Shown here piece by piece: positions 34,742 to 42,284 of a DNA stretch of 64,000 nucleotides (its first letter is position 1; every line of letters begins with the position of its first letter). This DNA comes from Synechococcus sp. HK05 (lineage in GTDB: Bacteria > Cyanobacteriota > Cyanobacteriia > PCC-6307 > Cyanobiaceae). Below the pieces are notes generated by a model. That model was given only the letters and a program-made list of their open reading frames with translations, was not told the origin of the DNA and did no database searches. The stretch lies in contig NZ_JAHRXJ010000001.1 of NCBI RefSeq assembly GCF_019104765.1, forward strand, positions 124,001 to 188,000. Direction: 5' to 3'. The translations under genes and the position numbers were made by a program.

Positions 34742-35262
34742 GCGCCGATGCGGTTGGGCTGATCCTCGCGCCAGCTGGGCAGGCTGCGCCATTCACCCAC
34801 CACAAAGGGCGGCACCGGCAACTCCACAAACACCCCGGGCAGCTCAAGGCGTAGGGGGCGGTTTTGGTGCAGGTCGGCCAGCAGCGGGTTGAGATCAAAC
34901 TCGGCAGCGGCATCGCGGCCATCGCTGGCCAGCTTGGGGTTGGCGGTGGTGATGTCAGCGAGCTCCCAGGTTCCCCGGCCGGAGTGCACGATCAAGGAGG
35001 TGGGGTGATCCAGGCGCACCCGTCCGGGGTAGCCCACGATCCGCAGGGTGACCGGGCCGCCGGGAGGGCCGGTGCGGTAAGCCACGGCCTGCCAACTCTG
35101 GTAATCGAGGTCGCGCAAACTCTCAAGACTGCGCACCACCTCCTGGCCGTTCTCGTCGGGGTGGGCATGCACCTGGGCCCAGGCGGGCTGCAGCGGTGTG
35201 AGCAGCAACAAGGCGCCAGCCAGGCAGGCCAGCAGAGCGCGAACGAGTGAACCTGACGCCAT
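34738..35262 (-). CDS. DUF3122-like secreted cyanobacterial protein
   Basis: A 174-residue protein with a clear signal peptide (LVRALLACLAGALLLLTPLQPAWA then Q) and a conserved core RIVGYPGRVRLDHPTSL, GRGTWELADIT and PPFVVGEWRSLPSW. I associate this pattern with DUF3122, whose function is unknown. The ATG at 35262 is used; the stop overlaps ribD by four bases, implying translational coupling. It lies just downstream of the YoeB toxin gene on the same strand. Confidence 0.75.
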   Translation of the reverse strand: MASGSLVRALLACLAGALLLLTPLQPAWAQVHAHPDENGQEVVRSLESLRDLDYQSWQAVAYRTGPPGGPVTLRIVGYPGRVRLDHPTSLIVHSGRGTWELADITTANPKLASDGRDAAAEFDLNPLLADLHQNRPLRLELPGVFVELPVPPFVVGEWRSLPSWREDQPNRIGA

Positions 35263-35303
35263 GGCCCTGCAGATCTGCCGCTCAGCGTATGGGCCGGAGT
35301 GGA

Positions 35304-35573
35304 TCAGTCGTAGTGGCTCCACATCCTCAGCACCCTCACAACGCCCTCTTCGGTGTCGACGGAATACACCAGCCGGTGCTGGATGTTGATCCGCCGTGAG
35401 TAAGCACCGCGCAGGTCGCCAACCAGGGCTTCATAGGGAGGCGGTTGCGTGAAGGGATCGTCGGCCAGCAGGGTCAGCAGTTGTTGGGCTTTCTCTTTGA
35501 GTGCTGGTGAGGCACTGGCGAGTTTGCGGGCGTCTTTCTGGGCCTGACGGGTGAAGAGAACACGCCAGCTCAC
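35304..35573 (-). CDS. yoeB: YoeB/Txe-family toxin (mRNA endonuclease)
   Basis: An 89-residue RelE-fold toxin that cleaves mRNA in the ribosomal A site. Landmarks: LFTRQAQKDARKLA at the start, PYEALVGDLRGAYSRRI, QHRLVY and the C-terminal SHYD, with the catalytic Glu, Arg, His and Tyr of YoeB all present. The ATG overlaps the antitoxin stop by four bases. It looks complete and potentially active. Confidence 0.9.
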   Translation of the reverse strand: MSWRVLFTRQAQKDARKLASASPALKEKAQQLLTLLADDPFTQPPPYEALVGDLRGAYSRRINIQHRLVYSVDTEEGVVRVLRMWSHYD

Positions 35574-35812
35574 CAGCCAGCGTCCTCGCTGAGCTCGTTG
35601 ATCGGTGCGGCCATCCCTTCGAGGATCGACTCGCGCATGCCTGGGATGGAGGCGAGGTAGAGGGTTTCCTGGATGGCGCGCCAGTCCTGCTCGGAGAGCA
35701 GCACAGCGCTGCCGCGCTTGCCGTGAATCTCAACCGGTTGGTGCGATTCACGCACTTCATCGATCAACGAGAACAGGCGCCTGCGCGCCTCGCTGGCACT
35801 GATCGATCCCAT
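35570..35812 (-). CDS. yefM: YefM/Phd-family antitoxin
   Basis: An 80-residue antitoxin. The N-terminal DNA-binding fold is ISASEARRRLFSLIDEV with QPVEIHGKRGSAVLLS, and the C-terminus is an acidic helix that would wrap the toxin. It precedes yoeB with overlapping codons. An inverted repeat lies 15 bases upstream of its ATG and is a likely operator. Confidence 0.9.
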   Translation of the reverse strand: MGSISASEARRRLFSLIDEVRESHQPVEIHGKRGSAVLLSEQDWRAIQETLYLASIPGMRESILEGMAAPINELSEDAGW

Positions 35813-35826
35813 GCGCCCCTCGGGTT

Positions 35827-35844
35827 TGTACCGTTAATGGTACG
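35827..35844. promoter_or_regulatory. Inverted repeat upstream of yefM (candidate operator)
   Basis: TGTACC-GTTAAT-GGTACG: two GTAC-containing half-sites, centre to centre 12 bases, upstream of the yefM start. TGTACA-type core motifs are known in YefM-YoeB operators, so autoregulation is inferred. Confidence 0.6.
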
Positions 35845-35860
35845 AGTTCTGAGTTGGTGC

Positions 35861-38371
35861 TCAGCTTCGCTCGGCGCCGGGGATGGGTTGCCAATCGGTG
35901 TGGGTGGCCCACACCCCCCAGATCGCCATGGCGCGCAGGTAGTGGCAGGCGCGGAAGGTGTTCACCGCCGTGATCGCTTCCGGGGTGCGGAACTGCAGGC
36001 CGCCGGAATACACCTGCTTCACCACCGCGGAGGTGATCGCCAGGGCGGTGGGGGTGTCGCCCATTAGGCGGTAGTAGCTGGCGATGCCGAAGTTGATGCC
36101 GGTCCACACCTCGAGCGGGTGGGTGCCGTTGGGATCGAGGGGTGTGCCGTCGCGTCGCAGGCCATTGGCCACGCCGAGCTGGCCGCCTTCGAAGGCCTCG
36201 AAGCAGGCTTCCTTCACAGCCTTGAGGGTGCTACGGCTGTTGGCCTCGCTCACCACGGGCTCCAGCCCCAGAAGGCGCGCATAGAAATCGCCGCAGAGCT
36301 GGTCGGCCATCACCACAGGGGTGCCGCTCTCCGCATCGATGTCGTAGTACTCGCCGTTCCAAAGGAGCTTGTCGAAGTTCCCCCGCGATTGCGCCAGCCA
36401 AGCGCTGAATTCCTGTTGCTCAGCGGAGGTGTCGAGACCGGTGCTCAGTTGCAGTTGCTGGGCGATCGCCAGGGCAGCCTCCAACGCTGCAATCCAGAGG
36501 GCCCCGCAGTAGGCGCTCACCCCCTTCAGCGGCCAGTCGTCGAAGGTTTGGTCGGGTGCTCCGCCGTTGTCGGGCAGGCCATCGTTGTTGATGTCGAAGG
36601 TCTTCAGATACCTGAGCGCCTCAACCGCGGCTGGCCAGCACTCCGCCAGGAAGTTGATGTCTTCGCCGTTGGGGGCGAGCTTGAAGGTGCGCCACACCTG
36701 CAGCACGTAGTCGCTGGCGAGGTCTTTCCAGAGATTGCAGTCTTGGTAAGCGGTGTAGTTGGTGGCATCCCAGGGCCGCTCGTTTGGAGCGCCCAGGTCG
36801 TGGGGGGTGGCACCTTTCAGCTTGCGGGCCGCTTCCACACGCCCTTTGCCCTGGGTGAAATACCAGCCGATCGGCCGCGGGCTGGGATCAGCGGCGGGGA
36901 TGGCGCGGGCAAAGCTGCGCAGCACCGCCTTATCGAGCTCCGGCCACAGCTGCAGTAGGGCCAGGGAGCCGTAGAGGCGCACATCGAGGCTTTCGTACCA
37001 GGCGTAGTCGAGGCACTCGAGCACGCCGAATCGGCCGTAGGGATCTTCCCTGGAGGCCGCGCTCCAGAGGCTGCCGCCGCTGCAGAGGTCGTAGAGCTCG
37101 TTGAACAGGGCCATGCGCAGTGGCTCCGGTAGATCGCTGCGCTCCAGCACCGGCTGCTGCCAGGCCTCGATCTGATCACGCCAGTGGCGCCAGTTGCTCA
37201 GGCCCTCGGCGGCGATGGCGGTGGCGTTGCGGGCGCTGCTGCCGAAGAAATCGGTGTAACGGCGCAGGGCGCTGGTGCCTGTGGCGAAGGCCGTCACGGG
37301 CAAATCCCAGCTGATCACCACCGGGATCTCGATGCTCTGGCCCGGCTCCAGCCGGCACTGCACGGCCAGGGCGGCGCTGGCGGGATCGTTCGGGCTGCTG
37401 CGGCGGTCGTTGTTGCTGTCGGGGATGGAGCCATCGCGGCTGAAGCTCCCCCAGAGTTCGCTGCCATCGCCGTGGGGATTCCAGCGGCTGCAGCGCTGAA
37501 TGCGAACCCCGGGCTGCTGCGTGGTGGCAATGCACCACTGGCCTTCACCTTCGGCAACCGGTTGGGAGACGTCTCCTTCCAGCAGCACGCCTGTTAGGGA
37601 GCCATCGTCGACCCAGCGGTTGCGATGCCCTTCGCTCTTGCCGATCGCCGGGGCGTAGTTGTGCTCCGGGCTGCCGTCATCGCGGAAGTGCACCTCCGCG
37701 GAGGAATCGGTGTTGGTGAACCAGCCGGTGGTGTTGCGCCAGCTCAGCAGCAACGAGAGATCGAGGGGCTGGCGGGTGGGATTGCGCAACGTCCACACGA
37801 ACACCGCCAGCGGGTAGCTGGTCTGTTGATAGTTGCCCGGCAGGATCGGGCTGAAGGCCTGGCAGCTCACCTCGGCATCGAACACGCCCTGGTAGTGACT
37901 CCAGCTCAGGGGGTAGCGCGCGGCATAGGTGCCAGTGGTGCGCTCCGGGGTGCTGGCGGGATACCAGCTCCAGCTCGGGAGCGGTTCGCCGGCTTCGGGG
38001 CGCGATGCATCGCTCTCCGGTTGCACCGCCAGGGCATGGGCGCGGCTCTGCTGGCCGTTGTTTTCAAACAGGGCGAACTGGCAATCGGGCAGCGTGCCGA
38101 ACCAGTGCTCGCCGCCATCGAGATGCCAGAGGTTGAACGAGCCATCGGGGGCGCGGCCGATGCAGCCGGCGCCGAATCCCCCCAGGGGCATGCCGTGGTT
38201 GGGGCCGTCGTCGAGGTTGCTGGCGTAGCGAACGGTGTAGGGCGCCTGCCAGCCCAGGCCCAGCGCGCGGTTCCAGCTGGCCTGCGGGGGTTGCCAGCGG
38301 CCTGTGCTCGAGCGGCCCAGCCCCTTGCGGCGCAGCAGCGATTTCAGGGCAGATAGGCCGAGGCGCGCCAT
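35861..38371 (-). CDS. GH116-type (GBA2-like) beta-glucosidase/glucosylceramidase family protein
   Basis: An 836-residue protein. The N-terminal beta domain has GMPLGGFGAGCIGRAPDG and the C-terminal (alpha/alpha)6 domain has MALFNELYDLCSGGSLW with the likely nucleophile Glu, DNGGAPDQTFDDW with the likely acid/base Asp, GVSAYCGALWIAALEA and LEVWTGINFGIASYY. This is the family of human GBA2 and of TxGH116 from Thermoanaerobacterium. No signal peptide is evident. The ATG at 38371 is preferred over the TTG at 38380. The gene ends the GRRM-headed operon; its substrate (glucosylated lipid or saccharide) is inference. Confidence 0.88.
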   Translation of the reverse strand: MARLGLSALKSLLRRKGLGRSSTGRWQPPQASWNRALGLGWQAPYTVRYASNLDDGPNHGMPLGGFGAGCIGRAPDGSFNLWHLDGGEHWFGTLPDCQFALFENNGQQSRAHALAVQPESDASRPEAGEPLPSWSWYPASTPERTTGTYAARYPLSWSHYQGVFDAEVSCQAFSPILPGNYQQTSYPLAVFVWTLRNPTRQPLDLSLLLSWRNTTGWFTNTDSSAEVHFRDDGSPEHNYAPAIGKSEGHRNRWVDDGSLTGVLLEGDVSQPVAEGEGQWCIATTQQPGVRIQRCSRWNPHGDGSELWGSFSRDGSIPDSNNDRRSSPNDPASAALAVQCRLEPGQSIEIPVVISWDLPVTAFATGTSALRRYTDFFGSSARNATAIAAEGLSNWRHWRDQIEAWQQPVLERSDLPEPLRMALFNELYDLCSGGSLWSAASREDPYGRFGVLECLDYAWYESLDVRLYGSLALLQLWPELDKAVLRSFARAIPAADPSPRPIGWYFTQGKGRVEAARKLKGATPHDLGAPNERPWDATNYTAYQDCNLWKDLASDYVLQVWRTFKLAPNGEDINFLAECWPAAVEALRYLKTFDINNDGLPDNGGAPDQTFDDWPLKGVSAYCGALWIAALEAALAIAQQLQLSTGLDTSAEQQEFSAWLAQSRGNFDKLLWNGEYYDIDAESGTPVVMADQLCGDFYARLLGLEPVVSEANSRSTLKAVKEACFEAFEGGQLGVANGLRRDGTPLDPNGTHPLEVWTGINFGIASYYRLMGDTPTALAITSAVVKQVYSGGLQFRTPEAITAVNTFRACHYLRAMAIWGVWATHTDWQPIPGAERS

Positions 38372-38398
38372 GGGGCACAAGAAGGTGCCGCCAGCTTG

Positions 38399-38650
38399 TC
38401 AGAGCTTGCCGGTGGGCGCTGCCTCACCCACGTCCTGATCCACCAGGGCGTCGAGGGTGACGGCTGAGCGCACCAGCGCCTGGTAGCGCTGCACCACCCT
38501 GCGGTTGCGCTCGAGCCAGCCGGCAGGGTTGCCCTGGGCGGCCGCGAGGCTGCCGGTGTGGTCGCCATCCAGCAGGTCGAGTTCGCTCTGTTGGCTGATC
38601 AAGGCCACCAGCAGTTCGTGGATGCGTTGACGACGATCGGTGTGGGACAT
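38399..38650 (-). CDS. Small hypothetical protein (83 aa)
   Basis: A small, mostly helical, charged protein (MSHTDRRQRIHELLVALISQ start; WLERNRRVVQRYQALV in the middle; acidic C-terminus). I know no family. The ATG at 38650 is five bases after the preceding stop; a TTG at 38659 would overlap it. It lies between the AI-2E-family gene and the GH116 gene, 18 bases from the next start, so it is in the same operon. Confidence 0.68.
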   Translation of the reverse strand: MSHTDRRQRIHELLVALISQQSELDLLDGDHTGSLAAAQGNPAGWLERNRRVVQRYQALVRSAVTLDALVDQDVGEAAPTGKL

Positions 38651-38655
38651 CGACT

Positions 38656-39699
38656 TCAAGGGGCGGGTTGGCTAGTGGTGCCCACCCACAGGCGCACAAA
38701 GTGATAGCCCAGCGACAACAGCACCGGCCCCAGAAACAGGCCAGCCAGTCCGGCTTTGAGGGTGCCTCCAAGCACGCCCACCAGGATCACGAGCATCGGC
38801 ACGGGCAAGCCACGGGCCATCAGTAAGGGTTTGAGCAGATGCTCCAGCAGGGTGGCGGCCACCAGCCAGAGGCTGAGCAGCAGGGCCAGCAGCGGCGGCA
38901 GATGGTTCCAGGCCATCACCAGGGCCACGAGCACCACTGGTAGGGGGCCGATCTGCAAGAGGCAGAGGATCAGCGCCACCACCGTGAGCAGGCCTGACCA
39001 GGGCACATCGGCGGCCACTAGGCCCAGACCGATCAGCAGCGATTGCAAAAAAGCCACCCCCACCACCCCGCGTGACACGTTGCGCACGGTGGTGGCCGTG
39101 ATCAGCTGCACCGTGTCGGCGTGCTCCGGCACCAGGCGAGCCAGCAGCTTCCGCAGCCTGAGCAGCAATGCTTCGGAGTGCACCAGCATCAAGGCCGCCA
39201 CCAGCAGGCTCAGCAGCAGCTTGAGGAAGCCAAGTCCCTTGGCGAGGGTGGTTTCCAGCAGGCGGGTACCCAGGCTCGTGAGCGTGTCCGAATGGGTGCG
39301 CAGCAGAGTGTGCAGGTCGCCGATCACGCCGTGCCAGAGCGGCTGGATCGCGGGGCCCACCACGGGAATCTCCAGCAGCAGGGTGGGCGGTTGTGGCAGC
39401 GCCTGTTGGCCGTGGCGCACCAGGTGCACCAGCTCGCTCACATTGCTGAGCAGGGCGGCCGCGAGGGCGCCCACCGGGCCGAGCAGGATCAGCAGCCCCA
39501 CCACCACGATCAAGCCGGCTGCCCACCAGCGCCCCAGCCGTAGCCGACGCTGCAACCAGAGATGCAGTGGCTTGAGGATCACCGCCAGCAGGCTCGCCCA
39601 CACCAGGATTTCGGCAAAGGGCTGCAGGATCAGCACGCAGGCGGCGCCGAGGCTCGCCAGCAGCAGCAGCCTGATCAGGGCGTCAAGGGGGAGGGGCAT
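38656..39699 (-). CDS. AI-2E family transporter-like membrane protein
   Basis: A 347-residue polytopic membrane protein with about eight hydrophobic segments and a central amphipathic region (LLRTHSDTLTSLGTRLLE). The overall shape and motifs such as IGPLPVVLVALVMAW and KAGLAGLFLGPVLLSLG place it in the AI-2E/PerM family of transporters, substrates of which are rarely known. The ATG at 39699 comes one base after the grrM stop, a very tight junction that suggests coupled expression with the GRRM genes. Confidence 0.85.
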   Translation of the reverse strand: MPLPLDALIRLLLLASLGAACVLILQPFAEILVWASLLAVILKPLHLWLQRRLRLGRWWAAGLIVVVGLLILLGPVGALAAALLSNVSELVHLVRHGQQALPQPPTLLLEIPVVGPAIQPLWHGVIGDLHTLLRTHSDTLTSLGTRLLETTLAKGLGFLKLLLSLLVAALMLVHSEALLLRLRKLLARLVPEHADTVQLITATTVRNVSRGVVGVAFLQSLLIGLGLVAADVPWSGLLTVVALILCLLQIGPLPVVLVALVMAWNHLPPLLALLLSLWLVAATLLEHLLKPLLMARGLPVPMLVILVGVLGGTLKAGLAGLFLGPVLLSLGYHFVRLWVGTTSQPAP

Positions 39700-39700
39700 C

Positions 39701-40894
39701 TCAGGCGGCGCTTGGGGGCCCGGCCTCAAAGCGATCCAGCAGCACCTGCACCGGGATCTGGGTGCGGAAACGGCAGGCGCTGGTTTCGCTGCAATCGAGG
39801 GTGCCGTGCTCCCAGAACTTGTTGCTGCCCATGCCGCCGCCGCAGAGGCCGTAGTAGTCGCAACTGCTCTGGCAGCGCGCCATCCCGGAGGTCACGTCGC
39901 CCCAGAGTTGCTGAAAGCGGGGGGTGTGGGCGGCCTCCACCAGGCTGGTGGTGCGGATGTTGCCCAGGTTGAAGCTGCCGTAGCGCTCACTGCTCACCGA
40001 GAGCAGCTCGGGATCAAAGGTGGAGAAGTTGCCCTGCCAATCCACGCTGAGGATGGAATAGGGCCGGTTGAGTTCGTTCTGGTTGAGGCGGCGGTTGCGC
40101 TGAATCAGATCGATCACCTGCTGAAACTCCCGCAGCATTAGCGGGTGGCCATCGGCTTCACTGAGCTGCCAGAAGCGGGTGAGGAACTGGCGGTAGCGCT
40201 CCTCCTGCTCGCTCCCCTGCATCGAGGAGCTGGTGTGCACGCCCTCCTGCTCCTCTACGTTGAAGCCCACGGAGGTGATGCCGTTGTCGCGGAAGAAGCG
40301 ATACATCGCCTCGGGTTGCTCCATCGCGGCGGCGGTCACCACGGCGATCACATGGCAAGGGATGCCGTTGCGCTTGAGCGCTTCGATGCCTCGCATCGTG
40401 AGGTGATGGGAGGCGTTGCCGTTGCGAAAGCGGCGATGGGCGTCGTGGATGGCCGCCGGCCCGTCCACGCTCACGCCCACCACGATGCCGTTGCGCCGGA
40501 AGCAGTCGCACCAGGCATCGTTGATCAGCGTGCCGTTGGTTTGCACGTGCTGCTCGATCACCACGGCACCGCCCGTGTACTCCTGCACACAGCGTTCGAT
40601 GATCGCGGTGGCTTCGTCGTAGTAGCTGCAGGGGAGCGTCAGCGGCTCACCGGCGTGCCACACCAGCGACAGCTGAGGCCCGCAGAAGGGGCTCTCCAGG
40701 ATGCGCTGCAACAGCAGTGGCAGCAGCTCCAGATCGAACACCCGCCGTTTCTGGCGATCCGGCAGGTAGCAGTAGTCGCAGTCGAGGTTGCAGAGGGAGG
40801 TGGATTGCACCACCACCAGCCCGATCGGGCCGAACCGGCTCAGCTCGAGATCAGGAAGAGCGGAGCCGGCTGGAGTGATCTCGCCGCTGATCAC
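39701..40894 (-). CDS. grrM: GrrM radical SAM/SPASM maturase
   Basis: A 397-residue radical SAM enzyme of the GRRM system. The AdoMet cluster motif is C35-x3-C39-x2-C42 in SLCNLDCDYCYLP; the SPASM domain at the C-terminus has a Cys-rich tail (ARCQSSCDYYGLCGGG, DCSETSACRF) for auxiliary Fe-S clusters. Close relatives install cyclophane crosslinks in precursor peptides; the same chemistry here is inferred. The GTG at 40894 overlaps the grrA stop by four bases, the expected layout for a precursor-maturase pair. Confidence 0.94.
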   Translation of the reverse strand: MISGEITPAGSALPDLELSRFGPIGLVVVQSTSLCNLDCDYCYLPDRQKRRVFDLELLPLLLQRILESPFCGPQLSLVWHAGEPLTLPCSYYDEATAIIERCVQEYTGGAVVIEQHVQTNGTLINDAWCDCFRRNGIVVGVSVDGPAAIHDAHRRFRNGNASHHLTMRGIEALKRNGIPCHVIAVVTAAAMEQPEAMYRFFRDNGITSVGFNVEEQEGVHTSSSMQGSEQEERYRQFLTRFWQLSEADGHPLMLREFQQVIDLIQRNRRLNQNELNRPYSILSVDWQGNFSTFDPELLSVSSERYGSFNLGNIRTTSLVEAAHTPRFQQLWGDVTSGMARCQSSCDYYGLCGGGMGSNKFWEHGTLDCSETSACRFRTQIPVQVLLDRFEAGPPSAA

Positions 40895-41277
40895 CAGTTG
40901 ATGAAGCTGCTCGGCAGCACGTTGCCCCAGCCGCCGTTACCCCAACCGCCATTGGGCCAGCCCAGGTTCACATTCACGCCGCCGCCGTAGTAGCGGCCGC
41001 CATTACCCCAGCCGCCGCCGCCATTGCGCCAGCCGCCACCACGGCCACCGTTGCCCCAGTTGTGGCCACCGCCATTGCCCCAGTAGCGGGCGATCAGTTG
41101 ACCGCCCGGGGCCGCGTTCAGCTGGGGTTGCCAGGCGCCATCGCGCAGGGCCTGAATCCGGTTTTCGAGCGGATTGCTCAGGTCAGGGGCCTGATACACA
41201 GCCGCTTGAGCCGTTTCGGTGAACACCGCGGCAGCAGCGGTGAGGGTGAGCAGCTGCAGAAGGGAACGGGGTGCCAT
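40891..41277 (-). CDS. grrA: GrrA glycine-rich precursor peptide
   Basis: A 128-residue precursor. Residues 1-26 form a signal-like leader (ending ETAQA), residues ~27-60 are a conserved-looking leader region (DLSNPLENRIQALRDGAWQP), and residues ~64-128 are a Gly/Asn/Trp-rich core. Seven W-x-N tripeptides occur at W66, W74, W83, W90, W107, W112 and W117, plus F125-I-N. These are candidate sites for radical-SAM cyclophane formation. It lies between grrP and grrM and overlaps grrM by four bases. Confidence 0.9.
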   Translation of the reverse strand: MAPRSLLQLLTLTAAAAVFTETAQAAVYQAPDLSNPLENRIQALRDGAWQPQLNAAPGGQLIARYWGNGGGHNWGNGGRGGGWRNGGGGWGNGGRYYGGGVNVNLGWPNGGWGNGGWGNVLPSSFINW

Positions 41278-41316
41278 GGCAGTGAAGGGTGCGGTGAAGT
41301 CAGCAGTGCTAGAGGT

Positions 41317-42198
41317 TCAGGACAGATTCAGCAGTGCGGCGGTGAGGAGCACATTCGTGAAATAGGCCTTGATCACGTCTTGGCTCAGATTCACCGTGCT
41401 GCCAGGGCCCACCCACTGGTTGATGCGCTGCAGGGCAGAGGGATCGTCGTTGATGTAGGCCTGCATCAACTTGGCGATGGCCAGGTTGCTGAGGTTGAGC
41501 AGGCCGGAATTGTTCTCAGGCACCACGCAGCCCACCGCAGAGCGGTTGTATGGAACCGTGGGGGTGACGTTGCCGGCTGGATCCACCGCGGCTCGATTGG
41601 CCAGCAGCCAGAGGCTGTCGCCGGCGAGAAACTGCACCTCGCCGTTCTTGAGGGCCTCGAGGGCGGCGGCAGGATTTTCAAACAGTGCCAACTCACCGCC
41701 GCTGACGGTTTTTTCGATGGCGTGGGCCGCGAGGCTGTTCTTCACCGCGCCAATGGTTTTGCCTTGCAGCGCAGCGGGGGTGCCGTCATTGCCGGGGGGG
41801 GTGATCAGGCGCGTGCCACTCAGGGCGAAGGGCAAGGAGTAGTCGACAAACATGGCGCGGCCCCAGCTGAAGCCGGCACCGCAGGACAAGTCAACAGCGC
41901 CGCTGGCGATCGCCGCGAGCCCCTCGTTGATGGAGTTCACGGGTTGCGGCACCAGTTGCACGGGCTTGCCCGTGTAATCGCTCAGCTCTTTCTGGATCTC
42001 CTTGGCGAACTCCATGCCAAGGCCCACGTAGGCATTGCCCTGCTGGGTGGTGTAAGGCAAGTCGCCGTTGAGCACCACGGTGTTGAGCCTGCCGGTGCGG
42101 CTCACGCGTTCGAGCACGGTTTCGGCCTGGGCCGGCTGCAGAACTCCCAGCGTGAGGCTGAGCAGAGCTCCGGTTAGTGCGGTTAGTCGAACAGCCAT
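41317..42198 (-). CDS. grrP: GrrP periplasmic substrate-binding protein
   Basis: A 293-residue extracellular solute-binding protein of the family-3 type with signal peptide (LTALTGALLSLTLGVLQPAQA). Core motifs are RTGRLNTVVLNGDLPY, INEGLAAIASGAVDLSCGAG and IGAVKNSLAAHAIE. In the GRRM system this orphan binding protein lies with grrA and grrM. The ATG at 42198 heads the operon; 39 bases separate its stop from grrA. Its ligand is unknown; no ABC permease or ATPase is next to it. Confidence 0.9.
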   Translation of the reverse strand: MAVRLTALTGALLSLTLGVLQPAQAETVLERVSRTGRLNTVVLNGDLPYTTQQGNAYVGLGMEFAKEIQKELSDYTGKPVQLVPQPVNSINEGLAAIASGAVDLSCGAGFSWGRAMFVDYSLPFALSGTRLITPPGNDGTPAALQGKTIGAVKNSLAAHAIEKTVSGGELALFENPAAALEALKNGEVQFLAGDSLWLLANRAAVDPAGNVTPTVPYNRSAVGCVVPENNSGLLNLSNLAIAKLMQAYINDDPSALQRINQWVGPGSTVNLSQDVIKAYFTNVLLTAALLNLS

Positions 42199-42284
42199 CG
42201 CGTGGGGCGCAGACTCAGACAGTTGGCCGGAGGGTAGGCCAGTTTTGGCTCTTCTGCAGACCGTCTCACGACCAGAATGCCGAG

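Noticed and set aside
42199..42284. Possible cobalamin riboswitch before cobL
   Set aside because: The spacer to grrP is under 90 bases and I could not find the B12-box.
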